Assembly: GCF_004379335.1 (NCBI RefSeq)
Contig: NZ_CP038013.1
Span: 930,001 to 994,000 of the forward strand
Direction of reading: 5' to 3'
Length of the DNA: 64,000 nucleotides
From: Spiroplasma gladiatoris
GTDB lineage: Bacteria > Bacillota_I > Bacilli_A > Mycoplasmatales > Mycoplasmataceae
This document shows positions 1 through 11,303 of this stretch, piece after piece. Position 1 is the first letter of the stretch, and each line of letters starts with the position of its first letter. A program made the position numbers and the translations under genes. Under the pieces are notes generated by a model. The model saw nothing but the letters and a program-made list of their open reading frames with translations, ran no database searches and was not told the DNA's origin.

Positions 1-1238
1 CCTGATTTTTGTCCAGGTATTTGAATAAATGTTGAAGCATCAAAGCCCATTAAGCCTTTTGCTATAACTATTAATATTATTCATAATGTAAATGCAACAA
101 TTATTGAAGTTGAAATGATCATAAATAGTTTATAAACAAATGTTTCAATTACTTTGTATGTTCTTTTTTCAGTATAAGTTCTAACCAAAACTTTTAATTT
201 ATAAGGTTCATATGTATAAGAATTATGCAACTCATTAGATTTTTTTACTTTTTCGCCTTTTTTTAATTTGATTTTTCTAGTTTTTCTATTATTCAAATTA
301 CCAATTGCAATAATCAATAAATTAATTATTATAACTAAGAAAAATAATACTAATCCAATTGCATACAAAGCAGATTCATGAGTATTTCCATGGTTTTCTA
401 ACATTTCTAAACCAATTGTTCCCGCTAATGTTCTAATTGAAGAAAATAGAAACCCTGAAAAACCATCTGAAAAGTTTAAACCTTTTGATGAGTTACCAGC
501 TATTAGTATCACAGCCATAGTTTCTCCAATAATTCTAGCAACCCCTGTAATGATGGCTGTAATTATTTTTGGCATAGCACTAACTAAAACAACTTTGTAT
601 GTAGTTCTTTCTTTTGTCATCCCTAAACCTAGTGAGGCAAATCTATAACTATCTGGAACAGCTTCTAAAGCGTTAACTGATAAACTGATCATTGTTGGTA
701 GAGCCATAAATGCAAGAGTGAAACTTGCAGTCATCATATTTCCACCAGTTGGAGCACCCATTTTAACAAATAAAGGTCCTATTTGATCTAAAGCAAATAA
801 ACCAAACACAACCGAAGGAATACCTGCTAATAACTGAACAACTGTAATTATTGTTCTTTTTAATCTCGCAGATAAATACTCAGTTATAAAAACTGAACTA
901 AAGATTGTTAAGGGAACAGCTATGATTAAAGATATTACAAGCATAACCATTGTAGATAAAATTATTTTTAATATACCATAACTACCTACACCATCTTTAT
1001 CAGGCGCTCAATTACTAGAGAATATAAATTTAAAAAATCCTACTGTGTGTAATGCTGGCACCGATTTATAAATTATAAACGAAACTAGTATTGCTAAAAT
1101 AACTAGTGTAAAGGTTGTAAAAATAATAATTGAAGATTTTGAGCAAACATCTGCTTTACTTTGTTTAATTTTAGGCATAGACTTTTTTAAATTAGCAATG
1201 ACTTGCGAATTTACATCTAAATTTTTATTTAATTTCAT
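1..1238 (-). CDS. pstCA: Phosphate ABC transporter permease, PstC-PstA fusion (partial)
   Basis: Membrane channel of the high-affinity phosphate importer. The start is the ATG at 1236-1238, giving MKLNKNLDVNSQ, a cytosolic tail of about 35 residues and a first helix. A PstC-type permease core follows, with LLAGIPSVVFGLFALDQ, the EAA-like stretch ASLGLGMTKERTTYKVVL and the helix region GVARIIGETMAVILIAG. After about 330 residues comes a charged linker, then a new hydrophobic segment (KLFMIISTSIIVAFTL) that looks like the start of a PstA half and runs off the left edge. UGA is read as Trp at several points. The start overlaps the end of pstS by 14 bp, so the two are translationally coupled. pstB is probably beyond the edge. 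Family identity is firm; the fusion is inferred because the second half is cut off. Confidence 0.85.
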
Positions 1239-2376
1239 AATCTACCTTTCTGATTATAAAGTTTGGCACTAGTCCTTCTTCAACAAAGTTTTTACGATAA
1301 GGATTTGTATCATCTTCTCCAATCATTGCTGAAAAAAAATCAATTAATAAATTTAGATTTTTGTAGTGTATATTAAATATTGCAATAAAAGGTCTTTTGA
1401 ATCCGTAAGTTGCTTTTATAAACTGTTCATTTGTAACATCAGTTTTTTCAAATGAATTTGTTGCTTTATTTAATTTCATGCCATACTCTCAATCATCGTT
1501 TCCTAAATCTGCTGGATTACCTAATTTGGTATTTTTAACACCAGCAACTTTAACACCCGATTCTTTAGTAATTTGTTTTACAAAAGCATAAGAAATATAA
1601 CCAATTGCAGTTTGCGATTTTTGAACATTTTCAAACATAGCTCCATTTGAGTTAACAACATTTGAATATTCCATACTTTTTATTCCTGTTAAATCTCCAA
1701 ATGCACTTCTAGTTCCAGAACCATCTTCTCTTGTAAAGCTTACGATTTTTGTGCTTGAATTAGGAACATTTTCTTGACCTACTTCTTTTGCTAATTCTTC
1801 TCATGTGTAATTATTACTATAAATTTTTCCTAATGAAGTATTTGCAAAATCTTTTTTATCTAATGAAAAATTAATTTTGTTTGCAGAATCATCAGTTAAT
1901 CAATCTGGTTTTTTATAAATTATTGCTATTGCATCTAATGCAAATTCAAATGCTAAATAACTTTTGTTTTTACTTGTGTTTTTGTTTTCATTTTTAATTT
2001 CTGTAATTTTATCAATAAATTTTTGTTTTTCTGTTAATGAAAATGTATAACCTTCTTTTTCGTTTTCTCCGCTATGGACTTTAACAAACTGGTTATCTCC
2101 TGTTAAAGTTGTATTACTAACATCTTTAGAAATAAATCCAGCACCATACATACCTTTTTCTACTCCTCCAACACCTGCTTGACTACCTGTTGAGTTATAG
2201 ATAAAGTCTTTCTTTTCATTTTCTAAAAAATCCTTAGTGTAAGATTGCATAAAAGTATTGACACTTGTGCTTCCTCCTAAAACAACATGATTTTGATTCG
2301 CAGAAACAGATCATGCTCATAACCCTGTAATTAAAGCGATAATAATTACAAAGAGGATGCTTATTTTTTTGCTCAT
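1225..2376 (-). CDS. pstS: Phosphate-binding protein PstS
   Basis: Extracellular phosphate receptor of the Pst importer, 383 aa. The start MSKKISILFVIIIIALITG gives one N-terminal hydrophobic segment (residues 5-25), and AAGGAG lies just upstream. There is no cysteine where a lipobox would end (GLWAWSVSANQN), so it is probably anchored by an uncleaved helix or secreted, unlike the lipoprotein form common in Gram-positives. PstS hallmarks are GGSTSVN near residue 35, STGSQAGVGGV, and FTREDGSGTRSAF, which carries the phosphate-binding residues. Internal UGA codons encode Trp. It starts 27 nt after smc and its 3' end overlaps pstCA. Phosphate import is secure; the anchoring mode is inference. 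Confidence 0.92.
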
Positions 2377-2403
2377 TTTTTTTCTCCTTGACAAGTTTGC
2401 CTA

Positions 2404-5355
2404 TTAATTTGTATTACTTAATTGTTTGGCTTCTATCAATTTTATTTGTACTAATTTAGTAATTCCTTTTTGTTGCATAGTTGCTCCAAATAAAACATCA
2501 CAGTTTTCCATTGTCCCCATTCTGTGAGTAACAATCATAAATTGGGTATTTGAAGTAAATGTTTTTATATACTTAGCAAATCTTTCAACATTAGCAATAT
2601 CTAAAGGAGCTTCAACCTCATCTAATATTACTAAAGGAATTGGTTTTACTTTTAATATCGAAAACAATACAGCTAGCGCAACTAGCGACTTTTCACCTCC
2701 TGAAAGTAAATTTAAGTTTATAATTTTTTTACCTGGTGGTGAAATTTTTATATCAATTCCTGTAGTTAAAATATCTTCTGGATTTGTATAAACTATTTGA
2801 GCAGTTCCTCCTCCAAATAAAGTTGAAAAAGTAACTGGTAATGCACTGTTTGCATCTTTTACTATATTTTTAAATTGGATTGTCATTTGTTCATCCATTT
2901 CATTAATAGCATCTTTTAAGTTATTAATTGAATCATTAATATCATTTGATTGTTCAACATAAGTTTGATATCTTTCGTTTTCAGCTTCAAATTCTTCAAT
3001 AGAGTCAAAATTAATATTTCCTAATGAGTTTATTTCACTTCTTAATTGCTTAATTTTTTCTCTTGTTTTAGTTTCATCTTCAACGTTGGCTTCATTAGTT
3101 TCTAAGGCTGCTTCAAAAGTTAAATTATAATTTTCAGACAATCTCTCAACAGCTGTTTCTTTTTTATGAACTATTAAAGTGTGGTCAGAGTTTATTTTTT
3201 GATAATTGTCTTTATACGCTGAAAGCAGCTTTCGTTCTTCTTCTAATGATTCATTTAAAACATTTTGTTTTTCTATTGCTTTTTCTTTTAAATTTCTAAT
3301 TACATTTAATTTTTGCTGAACTTCTTCTTTTTTAGTTTCATAATCTAAAATTTGTTTAGACATAGAAATAATTTGTTCGTCTAATGATTGGAATTGTTGT
3401 TCGTCATTATCTAAATCTTTTCCAGTAAGAACACGATATTCATCTTTTATTTCTAACAATTGCTTTTCTAATTGTTCTTTAGTTTTATTTGACGCTCCAT
3501 ATGAAGTTTGAATCTCCGCTTGTTCTTCTCTTAGTTTTTCAATTTCATTATTTATAAAATTAATTTTTTGATTTTTATTATTTTCTTGATTTTCAAGTTC
3601 TAATTTTTTTTCTTCATAACTTTTTATCTTTGTATTATCTGTTAATTGAGTATTTTTAACTTTTCTGCTTCCCCCAACAACAGCTCCGTGGGGTAAAATT
3701 CTTTGCCCATCAAGAGTTACAATGTTATATTTAAATTTTATAGTTTTTGCTGTTTCTATAGCATTATCATAATTCTCAACAACTATGTAATTTGCTAATA
3801 AGTAATCTAAAATTATTTGATACTTTTTTTCTATTTTTATTAATTGATTTGCAAAACCTACAAAACCATCTAAGTTTTGAACAGCAAACCTAATATCGTT
3901 AGGTAAATACGATGCAGTTAAGTTATCTAGTGGTAAAAATGTTGCATACCCAGCATTATTTTTTTTCAAAAATTCTATTGCTATTTTAACATCATTTGAA
4001 TTTTTAGCAACAATATTTTGTGTAGCATTTTGCATCACACTTGCAATTGCTGTTTCAAATTTTTGATCAACATTTATTAATTCTTGAACAGTTCCAATGA
4101 TTCCTGGTAATACTTTTTTATTTTCTATTATATTTTTTACACCTTCAAATAAACCTTCTAAAGAGTTTTTTCTTTGAATGATAGTTTCTAAAAATGATTC
4201 AACTTTTGCAATTTCTTTTCTCAATACTTCTGCTTCTTTGTTTAAAAAATATCTATTTTTACTATGTTCATCTAAACTTTCTCGTTTAGAGATTTTTTCA
4301 ACTAAAAGTTTTGCTAATTTTTGTTCCTCAGATTTTAGTTTATCTTCGAGTTGTTTTGCTTTAGATTTTAAATCACTTATTTTAAATTCTTTATCGTCAA
4401 TTTCAGATGTTCTTTTTTTAGATTCCAAATTTACTTTTGCAACTTTTAGATTACCAATATTTTCAACAATACTTTCAAATTCTTTATTCAATAATGATAT
4501 CTCTTTATCATTTTCAAAAGCCTTTGAAGATATTTGTTTATTTTGTTCTGATCGAATTGAAATGTTTTTTTCTAAATCTTTAATAAGATTTTTTAGTTCA
4601 AACTTTTGATTTGTTAATTCTTTCGCTCTTTGTTTATATAATTGAATATCTTTTACAAGCACTGCAACTTCAATACTTTTTAATTCATTAAACTTATTTT
4701 GATATTCTTTTGCTTTAATTGATTGTCTCTTTAAAGTCGGTAGTTTTCTTTCAATTTCATTAATTATGTCATTGATTCTATCTAAATTATCTTGTGTTCT
4801 AGAAAGTTTTCTAACAGCATCTTCTTTTCTTTTTTTATAAACTGCAACACCTGCTGCTTCATCGAATAGTCTTCTTCTTTGTTCTGGACTAGATTCTACA
4901 AAATTAGAAATTGATCCTTGTGAAATTATTGCTAAGCTTGATTTAGTCAATCCTGTTTCTAAAGCAACTTCTTGGACATCTTTTAATCTTACTTGTGAGT
5001 TATTTATATAATATTCAGATTCTCTTGTTGTTAAAAAATACTTTCGTGTTATTGATACTTCATTATAATCTAAGGTTTTAAACGCTCTAGAACTGTTATC
5101 AAAAACAAGAGTAACTTCTGCCATGTTCAATCCTTTACGATCAGAACTCCCAGAAAAAACAATATCTTCCATTGAATCTCCACGTAGTGATTTAGAAGAT
5201 TGCTCTCCTAAAGCTCACATAATTGCATCGGTAATATTTGATTTACCTGAACCATTTGGTCCTACAATTCCAGTCATTGCAAAATCATAGTTAATAACTA
5301 CGGGTTCTGCAAACGACTTGAAACCAAAAGCTTCAATTCTTTTCAAAAATATCAT
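2404..5355 (-). CDS. smc: Chromosome segregation ATPase SMC
   Basis: Structural maintenance of chromosomes protein, the core of condensin, 983 aa; this is shorter than Bacillus SMC, as is usual in mollicutes. The start is ATG 5353-5355 (MIFLKRIEAFGFKSF) with an upstream GGAG. Walker A GPNGSGKS is at residues 32-39. Long coiled coils flank a hinge that begins around residue 345 (GIIGTVQELI, later DGQRILPHGAVVGGS). The ABC signature LLSGGEKSLVALAVLF is near residue 880 and Walker B LVILDEVEAPLD near 910, followed by the switch His in IVTHRMGTM. A UGA Trp lies in AIMWALGEQ. In many relatives smc directly follows rnc; here a membrane-protein gene and a terminator intervene, and pstS follows. Confidence 0.97.
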
Positions 5356-5465
5356 TTTGTATCTCCTGTTTTGTATATAGCAATCCTATATAATCTAACT
5401 TACATTTGTATTATATATAGTTTTTTATAAAAAACATTTATTTTTTTAAAATATTGAAATTATAA

Positions 5466-5491
5466 ATAAAAAAAACTTCTTAAGAAGTTTT
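5466..5491 (-). terminator. Terminator of the rnc-side transcription unit
   Basis: Perfect 20-bp palindrome AAAACTTCTTAAGAAGTTTT at 5472-5491, folding into an 8-bp stem with a TTAA loop. On the minus strand it is followed by a T-rich run. It overlaps the stop codon of the 601-aa membrane protein and separates it from smc. Confidence 0.85.
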
Positions 5492-7295
5492 AACTTATAT
5501 CTAATTTTCTAAATCTATATATTGATAAAAACATCAGTACTACCCCAATAAATAAAATTAAAGAAATAAAGTATGAAGGGTCAAAATATTTATTATAAGT
5601 GTCTTTAGCAACTTTATTTGATGAATCCATGTCTAAACTATATAAAACGTAAGGTAAAAACATGTTTTCTTGTTTTTTTGAATTTATATATGAATCATTA
5701 TATGGTTCAAATCATATATCATCATTATAAAATCCTGAATATTTTGTATAGAAACTTCAAGTTCCATAAAATGGGTTTATTGGGTTTATCACTTTTAAAG
5801 TATTACTTACTTTTTGAAATTTTAAAAGCTCTGAATCGTTTTGTAACCCTAACTCTGTTGCGCTGTAAAATATTGCAGTATACTTACTAAAGTATTTTTC
5901 TAATATTCTTGCTGTGTATAACATTGGTTGATAAAAATTACTATCAATCATTGCTGTAAGTTTGCCATCAATTTTATCTTGATCTCTTGAAAACGTTAAA
6001 GTTTCATTACTTGTCGGAGGAGAATAAGAGTCATCAACAGCATATCTGTACATTGATACAACATCTTCTTTTGTTAATTCAACAACTTCTTCTTTTGACT
6101 CAATAATTGCAGTAACTGTACTTTTATAATTATTGTCACTAGATAAATATAAATAATTTTCAAAAACTGTTGCTTGTTGTTTTTTCATATTAATTAGTTT
6201 TTCTTCAAGTTCTGTACAAAGATTTAAAAAATCATTTAATATCAATTTTTTATCATTATCAATTGATTCACTATCAATCATTTCTTGAATTTTTTCTTTT
6301 GATTTAAATTTACTTTGCAAATGTATATTTGCAGTAGCTTGAACTTGAGATCATTTATTTTTATTATTTGCAGCTTTTGGAGCTTTAAAAATATTTCCAG
6401 TATAAGTAATGACTTGACTATCTAGATTCTCATCTATTACATCTAATTCTGATTTTCAAAAGTTATTGTATAATTCTGCAAACATTTTGCTATCAGTTGA
6501 AGTGTCAGAAAGATATTTTGTAATCGAAGAGTGAGTTCCACTATAATCAGTTAAGTAATTATTAATTGCTTTAGATAAATATTTGTATTTTATTGTGCCG
6601 TTGTTTGTGTTTTTTTGAAGATCAAAAGCTTCATACATATCTTTTACATTAGTTATCATATTATTAGTTGGAGTAATTTTTGTAGTCTCATTACTTGTTC
6701 AAATTAGTTTTGCAGGTATGTTTGCAATAAATGATAATGACATTAGTAAAGTTGAAATAATTAACATTGGTTGTGAGCCCAAAAATAATATTAAAAATAT
6801 AATGAAATTTGTTAATGAAACAATAGCTAAAATTGAATACGCTAAGAATATACTAGTTTTTTTTAAAACAAAACTTGTAATTTCAAAGCCATTAACAAAA
6901 AAATACATAACATTAAAAATTATAAATGCAAAAAAAACTGAAATAAGTATTGTAATCATAATTGTAATGTATTCAGCTCAAAAAAACTTTGATCGCGAAA
7001 TATGGTTTGATAAAGTTATAAATATTGTTTTATCATCTAGCTTTCTTACAAAAAAGAAGCTTAAAATCCTAATTATTAATAAGAAAATAAAAACATTGAC
7101 AAATATTATTACATAAAAATCAAATAACTGATTCATCATTTGTCCAGAGCTTACTAATGAAAAAACAATAGACACTGCAAGACTAAAAAAATTTGCCAAT
7201 AATATAAAAATTAAAAATGTTTTTTCAAAAAATAAAATTTTGAATGAAAATTTTATTAAAGAAAAAAGAGAAATGTTGTTTAAATTCTTTTTCAT
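5490..7295 (-). CDS. Large membrane protein, ABC-2 permease-like architecture
   Basis: Unrecognised 601-aa protein. About five hydrophobic helices occupy residues 25-195. A polar region of roughly 365 residues follows, rich in Asn, Ser and Lys and predicted to be outside the cell, with repeated Glu/Lys segments. One C-terminal helix (residues 575-597, YFISLILFIGVVLMFLSIY) and a short basic tail end it. The layout resembles mollicute ABC-2/FtsX-type permease subunits, but I see no diagnostic motif. UGA is read as Trp several times. The start ATG at 7293-7295 has GGTGG upstream. It lies between rnc and smc and ends in a terminator. The ABC ATPase at 9342-10352 is a possible partner, but it is divergent and separated by rnc and plsX, so that is only a guess. 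Confidence 0.75.
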
Positions 7296-7364
7296 AATCC
7301 ACCTATATATCTTATATTATAACATACTTTTATAAATAAATTTTTAGATAGTCTCTTTAAATAT

Positions 7365-8057
7365 CTATTTAATATTTTTGACTGTTTTAATTTTTGAAAG
7401 AGCATTTTTTGCAGCTTGTTGTTCTGCTTGTTTTTTATTAAAACCTTCTCCAATGCCATAAATCATTCCATCTAAAATACAATTAACTGTAAATAGAATT
7501 TTATTTTCATGTATTTTTTCTTGGTTAGCAATTATATAGCTTAAATCACTTCTTTTGTCGATTTGAATTAGTTCTTGTAACTCAGATTTAAAGTCTCGAA
7601 TTGAATCTAAAAAATTATTAAGATTATTTTTATTAAAAATTGTTTGATTTAATCAATTATTTAATGCATCATTTCCTAAATCTAAATAAATAGCTGCTGT
7701 TACTGACTCATAAACATCTGCTAAAATTGTATCTTTTTCATAACCTTTAGCTTCATGCTCTCCGATTCCAAGTCTAATATAATTACCTAGTCCGATTGCT
7801 CTTGATAACTTAGCCAAAGTTTCTTGCCTTACTATAGAACTTCTATATTTAGTTAGAATACCTTCATTTGATTTTGGATAGTTTTTAAATAAATACTCAC
7901 TTACTTTTTGTTGTAAAATAGCATCCCCTAAAAATTCTAGTCTTTGATAATTTTTTGCTCGCCTATTTTCATTAGAGTATGAATTATGTGTTAAAGCTTC
8001 TGCATATAAATCACTGTTGATTTGTTTAATTCCGATCTTTGCAAAAAATGATTTCAC
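7365..8057 (-). CDS. rnc: Ribonuclease III
   Basis: Double-strand RNA endonuclease that processes rRNA precursors and structured mRNA, 230 aa. The start is GTG at 8055-8057 (read MKSFFAKIGIKQ), overlapping the plsX stop by one base (TAGTG). The RNase III signature RLEFLGDAIL is near residue 40, with the second acidic site DVYESVTAAIYLD near 115. A C-terminal dsRNA-binding domain runs from about residue 150 and ends in KKQAEQQAAKNALSKI. Length and domain order are normal. plsX-rnc adjacency is common in Firmicutes, supporting co-transcription. Confidence 0.96.
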
Positions 8058-9064
8058 TATTTAATATTTAATGATGTTTTTAAATTACTAATAACATCAT
8101 TTTTTATTGCGTTATATGTCATTTTTAATGTTGCGTAGAATGAAATTACATCACTAGATCCATGTGATTTGAAAGCAATTTTGTCAACTCCTAACACAAT
8201 TGCACCTGCATGGTTTTTATAATCAAACTTTGCTTTAACTTCATTAAATGCTTTTTTTAATCTTAAAGCAGCTAATTTTCTAAATAAGGTTTTTGTGATC
8301 GCTTGCTTTATTTCAAATAATAAATTTTTTGCCATACCTTCTGCCGCTTTTAAAGTCATATTACCAGTATAACCATCCGTAACAACAACATCAACAAAAC
8401 CTGAAGTTACATATCTAGATTCAATATTTCCATAAAAGTTAATTTGTGAGTTATTTTTTAACAATTCATAAGTTTTCTTATGAACTTCTGTTCCTTTCGA
8501 AGGTTCTTCGCCAATATTTAATAATGCAATTTTTGGTTCCTTAACTTTTAAAATTGATTTTGAATAAGCATTTGCCATTAATGCAAATTTTTCTAAATCT
8601 TCAGGATCAGATTCCAAATTAGCACCAACATCTAACAACAAAGTTACTTTATCTTTTATTAAAGTTGGAATGACAGGCATAAAAGCAGGTCTTTCAATAC
8701 TTTCTAATCTTTTAATTATAAAAATACACCCTGCGATAAATGGAGCAGTAGCTCCACCTGTTGTTATCGCATCTGCTTTGCCATCTCTAACTAGTTCTAA
8801 TGCTTTCACCATTGAAGAATCTTTTTTTCTTCTAATATCAATTATGCCATCTGTCATTTCAATAATTTCTTTACAATCTAAAAAATCTACTTGCTCAATA
8901 TTATATTTTTTATTTTTTAATGCATTTTTTATTAAATCTTCTTTTCCTACAAAAATTATTTTTAAGTCTTTTTGCTCGCCTAAAAGTTTAATAGCAGCAT
9001 CAACTGCTGGAATTAAACCATTATCCGAACCCATAACATCAAATGCTATTTTTTTATAATTCAT
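8057..9064 (-). CDS. plsX: Phosphate acyltransferase PlsX
   Basis: Makes acyl-phosphate for the first acylation of glycerol-3-phosphate in phospholipid synthesis; peripheral membrane enzyme, 335 aa. I chose ATG 9062-9064 (MNYKKIAFDVMGSDNG) because AAGGAGGT lies five bases upstream and this matches the family start; an in-frame ATG 12 codons upstream lacks such a site. Motifs include AFDVMGSDNG, TGGATAPF, LLDVGANLESDPE, ALLNIGEEPSKGTE and VVTDGYTGNMTLKAAEG. It is the first gene of the plsX-rnc pair, with its promoter in the 277-bp divergent region 9065-9341. Confidence 0.96.
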   Translation of the reverse strand: MNYKKIAFDVMGSDNGLIPAVDAAIKLLGEQKDLKIIFVGKEDLIKNALKNKKYNIEQVDFLDCKEIIEMTDGIIDIRRKKDSSMVKALELVRDGKADAITTGGATAPFIAGCIFIIKRLESIERPAFMPVIPTLIKDKVTLLLDVGANLESDPEDLEKFALMANAYSKSILKVKEPKIALLNIGEEPSKGTEVHKKTYELLKNNSQINFYGNIESRYVTSGFVDVVVTDGYTGNMTLKAAEGMAKNLLFEIKQAITKTLFRKLAALRLKKAFNEVKAKFDYKNHAGAIVLGVDKIAFKSHGSSDVISFYATLKMTYNAIKNDVISNLKTSLNIK

Positions 9065-9341
9065 AAATACCTCCTTAAAAATTATATATGAATTTTTCAA
9101 GTGTTTATTTTTATAAAAACATTTTTACATTTTAAAAATAATATTTTTTATTTTTATTTTTATTTTTTTTAAAGTAAAATTTCATTATTAAGAGGTCTAA
9201 TTTAGTATTTATAGTATATTTTTTCAATATATAGCAAAGAAACATTACATTTTTTTGTTATTAAATATTTTTGCTCATAATTACTAGAAATAAAGGGGTT
9301 TTTAGTGTAAAATAAATTTAATTAAATTGAGGTGTTTTTTT
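9065..9341. other. Divergent intergenic region between plsX and an ABC ATPase gene
   Basis: 277 bp of almost pure A/T with long T tracts (for example 9121-9180). It must hold the promoters for plsX (minus) and the ABC ATPase gene (plus). I could not assign a convincing -35/-10 pair to either gene because A/T-rich hexamers are everywhere. No reading frame or hairpin stands out. Confidence 0.5.
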
Positions 9342-10352
9342 TTGAAAGATTATGTAATAGAATTTAAAAATTATGAAAAAAAATTTAAAAAAGGAAAGAT
9401 AGGACCATTAGATTTTAATATTGAAAAAGGAAAGATAACAGCTATTTTAGGGTCAAGCGGTAGTGGTAAGTCTGTTGCTATTAAAACTATGATTGGTGCA
9501 ATTTCAAAGTTTTCTGGGGAAGTAAAAGTTTGTGGGTACTCAAAAAAGAAAAGAAATGCTCATTTAGCAAATAAATTTATAAGCTTTTATACACAAATGG
9601 ATTTTTCTCTTTATGAAATGAATGTTGTTACATATTTAAAAAATATGAGCATTGTCTTAGGAATAAAAAGTTCTCAAAGAGATGAAATAATCGATTATTG
9701 ATTAGAATTTTTTGATTTAAAAAAAGATAAAGATAAACAAATTAAAAACTTTTCATGAGGAATGCAAAATAGATTGAGTTTAATTATTTGCGCTATGAAA
9801 AACTCAGATATATTTGTTTTAGATGAACCAGGAGCGAATTTAGATTCAGCTTGACGTAACAAACTAAAAAACTTGCTAATAGATTACAAGAAAAAAGGAA
9901 AAACAATTTTATTTACTTCTCATAATATTGATGAAGTAAATGACTTAATTGATTATTATGTAATTCTTGGTGAAAACGGGAATCAAATGTTTAAAGGGTC
10001 AAAAGAAGAATTAGACTTATATTCTAAATACAAACTTTACTTTTGTGAAGATTTTGATTATGAAGGTTTAAAAACGTTTTTAAACAGCAAAAACATTAAG
10101 GTCTTTAAACATGATAAAATTGAAAACTCTATTGTTTTTGCAACAAGATCAACAAAAGAAATCAATTGAGTATTCTTATATTTGATTAAAGAGACAAGTC
10201 CTGTGCAAAACTTAGTCAGATTACCAATTAATATGAACTCAATTTACAAAGCTATTGAGGGTAAAGACACTATAAAAAAAGTAGAAACAAAAGATAGCAA
10301 TAAAGTAGAAAAAGAAAGATTTTTAAACAAGAAAGAGATAGTTAAAAACTAA
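9342..10352 (+). CDS. ABC transporter ATP-binding protein
   Basis: ATPase subunit of an ABC transporter, 336 aa. I chose TTG 9342 because TTGAGGTG lies just upstream; TTG 9327 in frame has no ribosome-binding site. The nucleotide-binding domain covers residues 1-215, with Walker A GSSGSGKS near residue 38, signature FSWGMQNRL (a variant of LSGGQ, with a UGA Trp), Walker B IFVLDEPG and switch His in FTSHNIDEV. The last 120 residues form an extension of the type seen in drug/lipid exporter ATPases, ending in a Lys-rich tail. The downstream gene is not a permease, so the partner is unknown; the divergent membrane protein at 5490-7295 is one candidate. Confidence 0.9.
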
Positions 10353-10383
10353 TAATGAAGTTTTTAATATAGGTGGGAGTATT

Positions 10384-11259
10384 ATGTATTACATTTTATG
10401 AGTCAGAAATAATTTATTTTATGTTCTAGATCAAAACAGAATATTGTATGGAATGTACAATGATTATCAAAAAGCATTAATAGTTTGTCAACAATTAAAT
10501 AGAGGATATAATCCAATTGGAATAAACTCACAACCTATCACTTATCAATATCCCAATAATAACTTTTATAGACAAATGTCAATTAATTCGCCAATGCTTC
10601 CTTATAATTATAATCAACAAGTTCAAAATTATAATCAAATGGTTATGCCAACTCAATACGGAGTTGTTCAACCTTATGATAATCAAATGATTAAAAATCA
10701 ATTACCTATAAATAACAACTTAGGTCAAGCACCTATAGCTTATCAAGAAAGTATAAATTTTCAACCGAATTATTCTAACCAAGTGGCAAATGACATTAGC
10801 TATGGTACAAATAATTATTTAGAAGAACCTATTGTTCAAAACTCTAACCTTAATTCCGTTCAACAAGCAAATCCAGTTCAACAAGCAAATCCAGTTCAAC
10901 AAGCAACTCCAGTTCAACAAGCAACTCCAGTTCAACAAGCAACTCCAGTTCAACAAGCAACTCCAGTTCAACAAGCAACTCCTGTTCAACAAGCAACTCC
11001 TGTTCAGCATTCAGATTCAGAAACTGTTCAAGCGCAATATACAGTTCAAAAAGAAGTAAGCGATGAGCAAAATCTTCAAAATAATAATGAAAATGAAGAA
11101 TGATACATTGACTCAAGTAAAATCAAAAACTTTATTGATAAATTCTCAAATGAAGATTTTGATTCAGCATCAGAAGATCAAGAAGTTGTTGAGTTAGATA
11201 ATAAAAACGAAAAAAGTCTTTCAAGAAAAGAAAAAAGAAAACTAAAAAAAGAAAACTAA
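10384..11259 (+). CDS. Asn/Gln-rich protein with eight VQQA(N/T)P repeats
   Basis: Unrecognised 291-aa protein. The start ATG 10384 has AGGTGGG upstream. The first 40 residues (MYYILWVRNNLFYVLDQNRI) look folded or membrane-associated. Residues 41-155 are dominated by Asn, Gln, Tyr and Pro. Eight 6-residue repeats lie at about residues 159-206, then an acidic stretch, a short DSSKIKNFIDKFSNEDF segment and a very basic end (SRKEKRKLKKEN). Most of it is likely disordered. It follows the ABC ATPase by 31 nt and ends at a terminator shared with the convergent cysteine-rich gene. A scaffold or nucleic-acid-binding role is possible, but nothing in the sequence proves it. Confidence 0.8.
10858..11001 (+). 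repeat. Eight tandem copies of an 18-bp in-frame repeat
   Basis: Unit gttcaacaagcaactcca, encoding VQQATP (VQQANP in copies 1-2). Copies are almost identical, differing at the A/C of codon 5 and the last base. A degenerate ninth unit (VQHSDS) follows. Because 18 is a multiple of three, gain or loss of a copy would change protein length but not frame. Other frames of the array also stay open, which creates spurious reading frames on both strands. Confidence 0.97.
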
Positions 11260-11265
11260 AATATT

Positions 11266-11303
11266 AAAAAATCTGATCGTTTTTAAAAATGATCAGATTT
11301 TTT
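11266..11303. terminator. Bidirectional terminator between convergent genes
   Basis: Inverted repeat AAATCTGATC / GATCAGATTT with an A/T-rich 12-nt loop, flanked by A and T runs on either side. It serves the repeat-protein gene on the plus strand and the cysteine-rich gene on the minus strand, whose stop lies inside the 3' T tract. Confidence 0.9.

Noticed and set aside
4178-4609. 143-codon plus-strand frame inside smc
   Set aside because: It is the antisense of coiled-coil coding sequence, lacks a ribosome-binding site and has no coherent protein features.
6718-7116. Plus-strand frame opposite the 601-aa membrane protein
   Set aside because: Antisense of hydrophobic codons; no ribosome-binding site and basic low-complexity product.
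10858-11001. Possible CRISPR array
   Set aside because: Repeats are 18 bp, directly adjacent, without spacers, and in frame inside a gene.
10819-11116. Open frames on both strands across the VQQATP array
   Set aside because: They arise because an 18-bp repeat without stop codons keeps several frames open; they lack ribosome-binding sites and biased composition fits only the 10384 frame.
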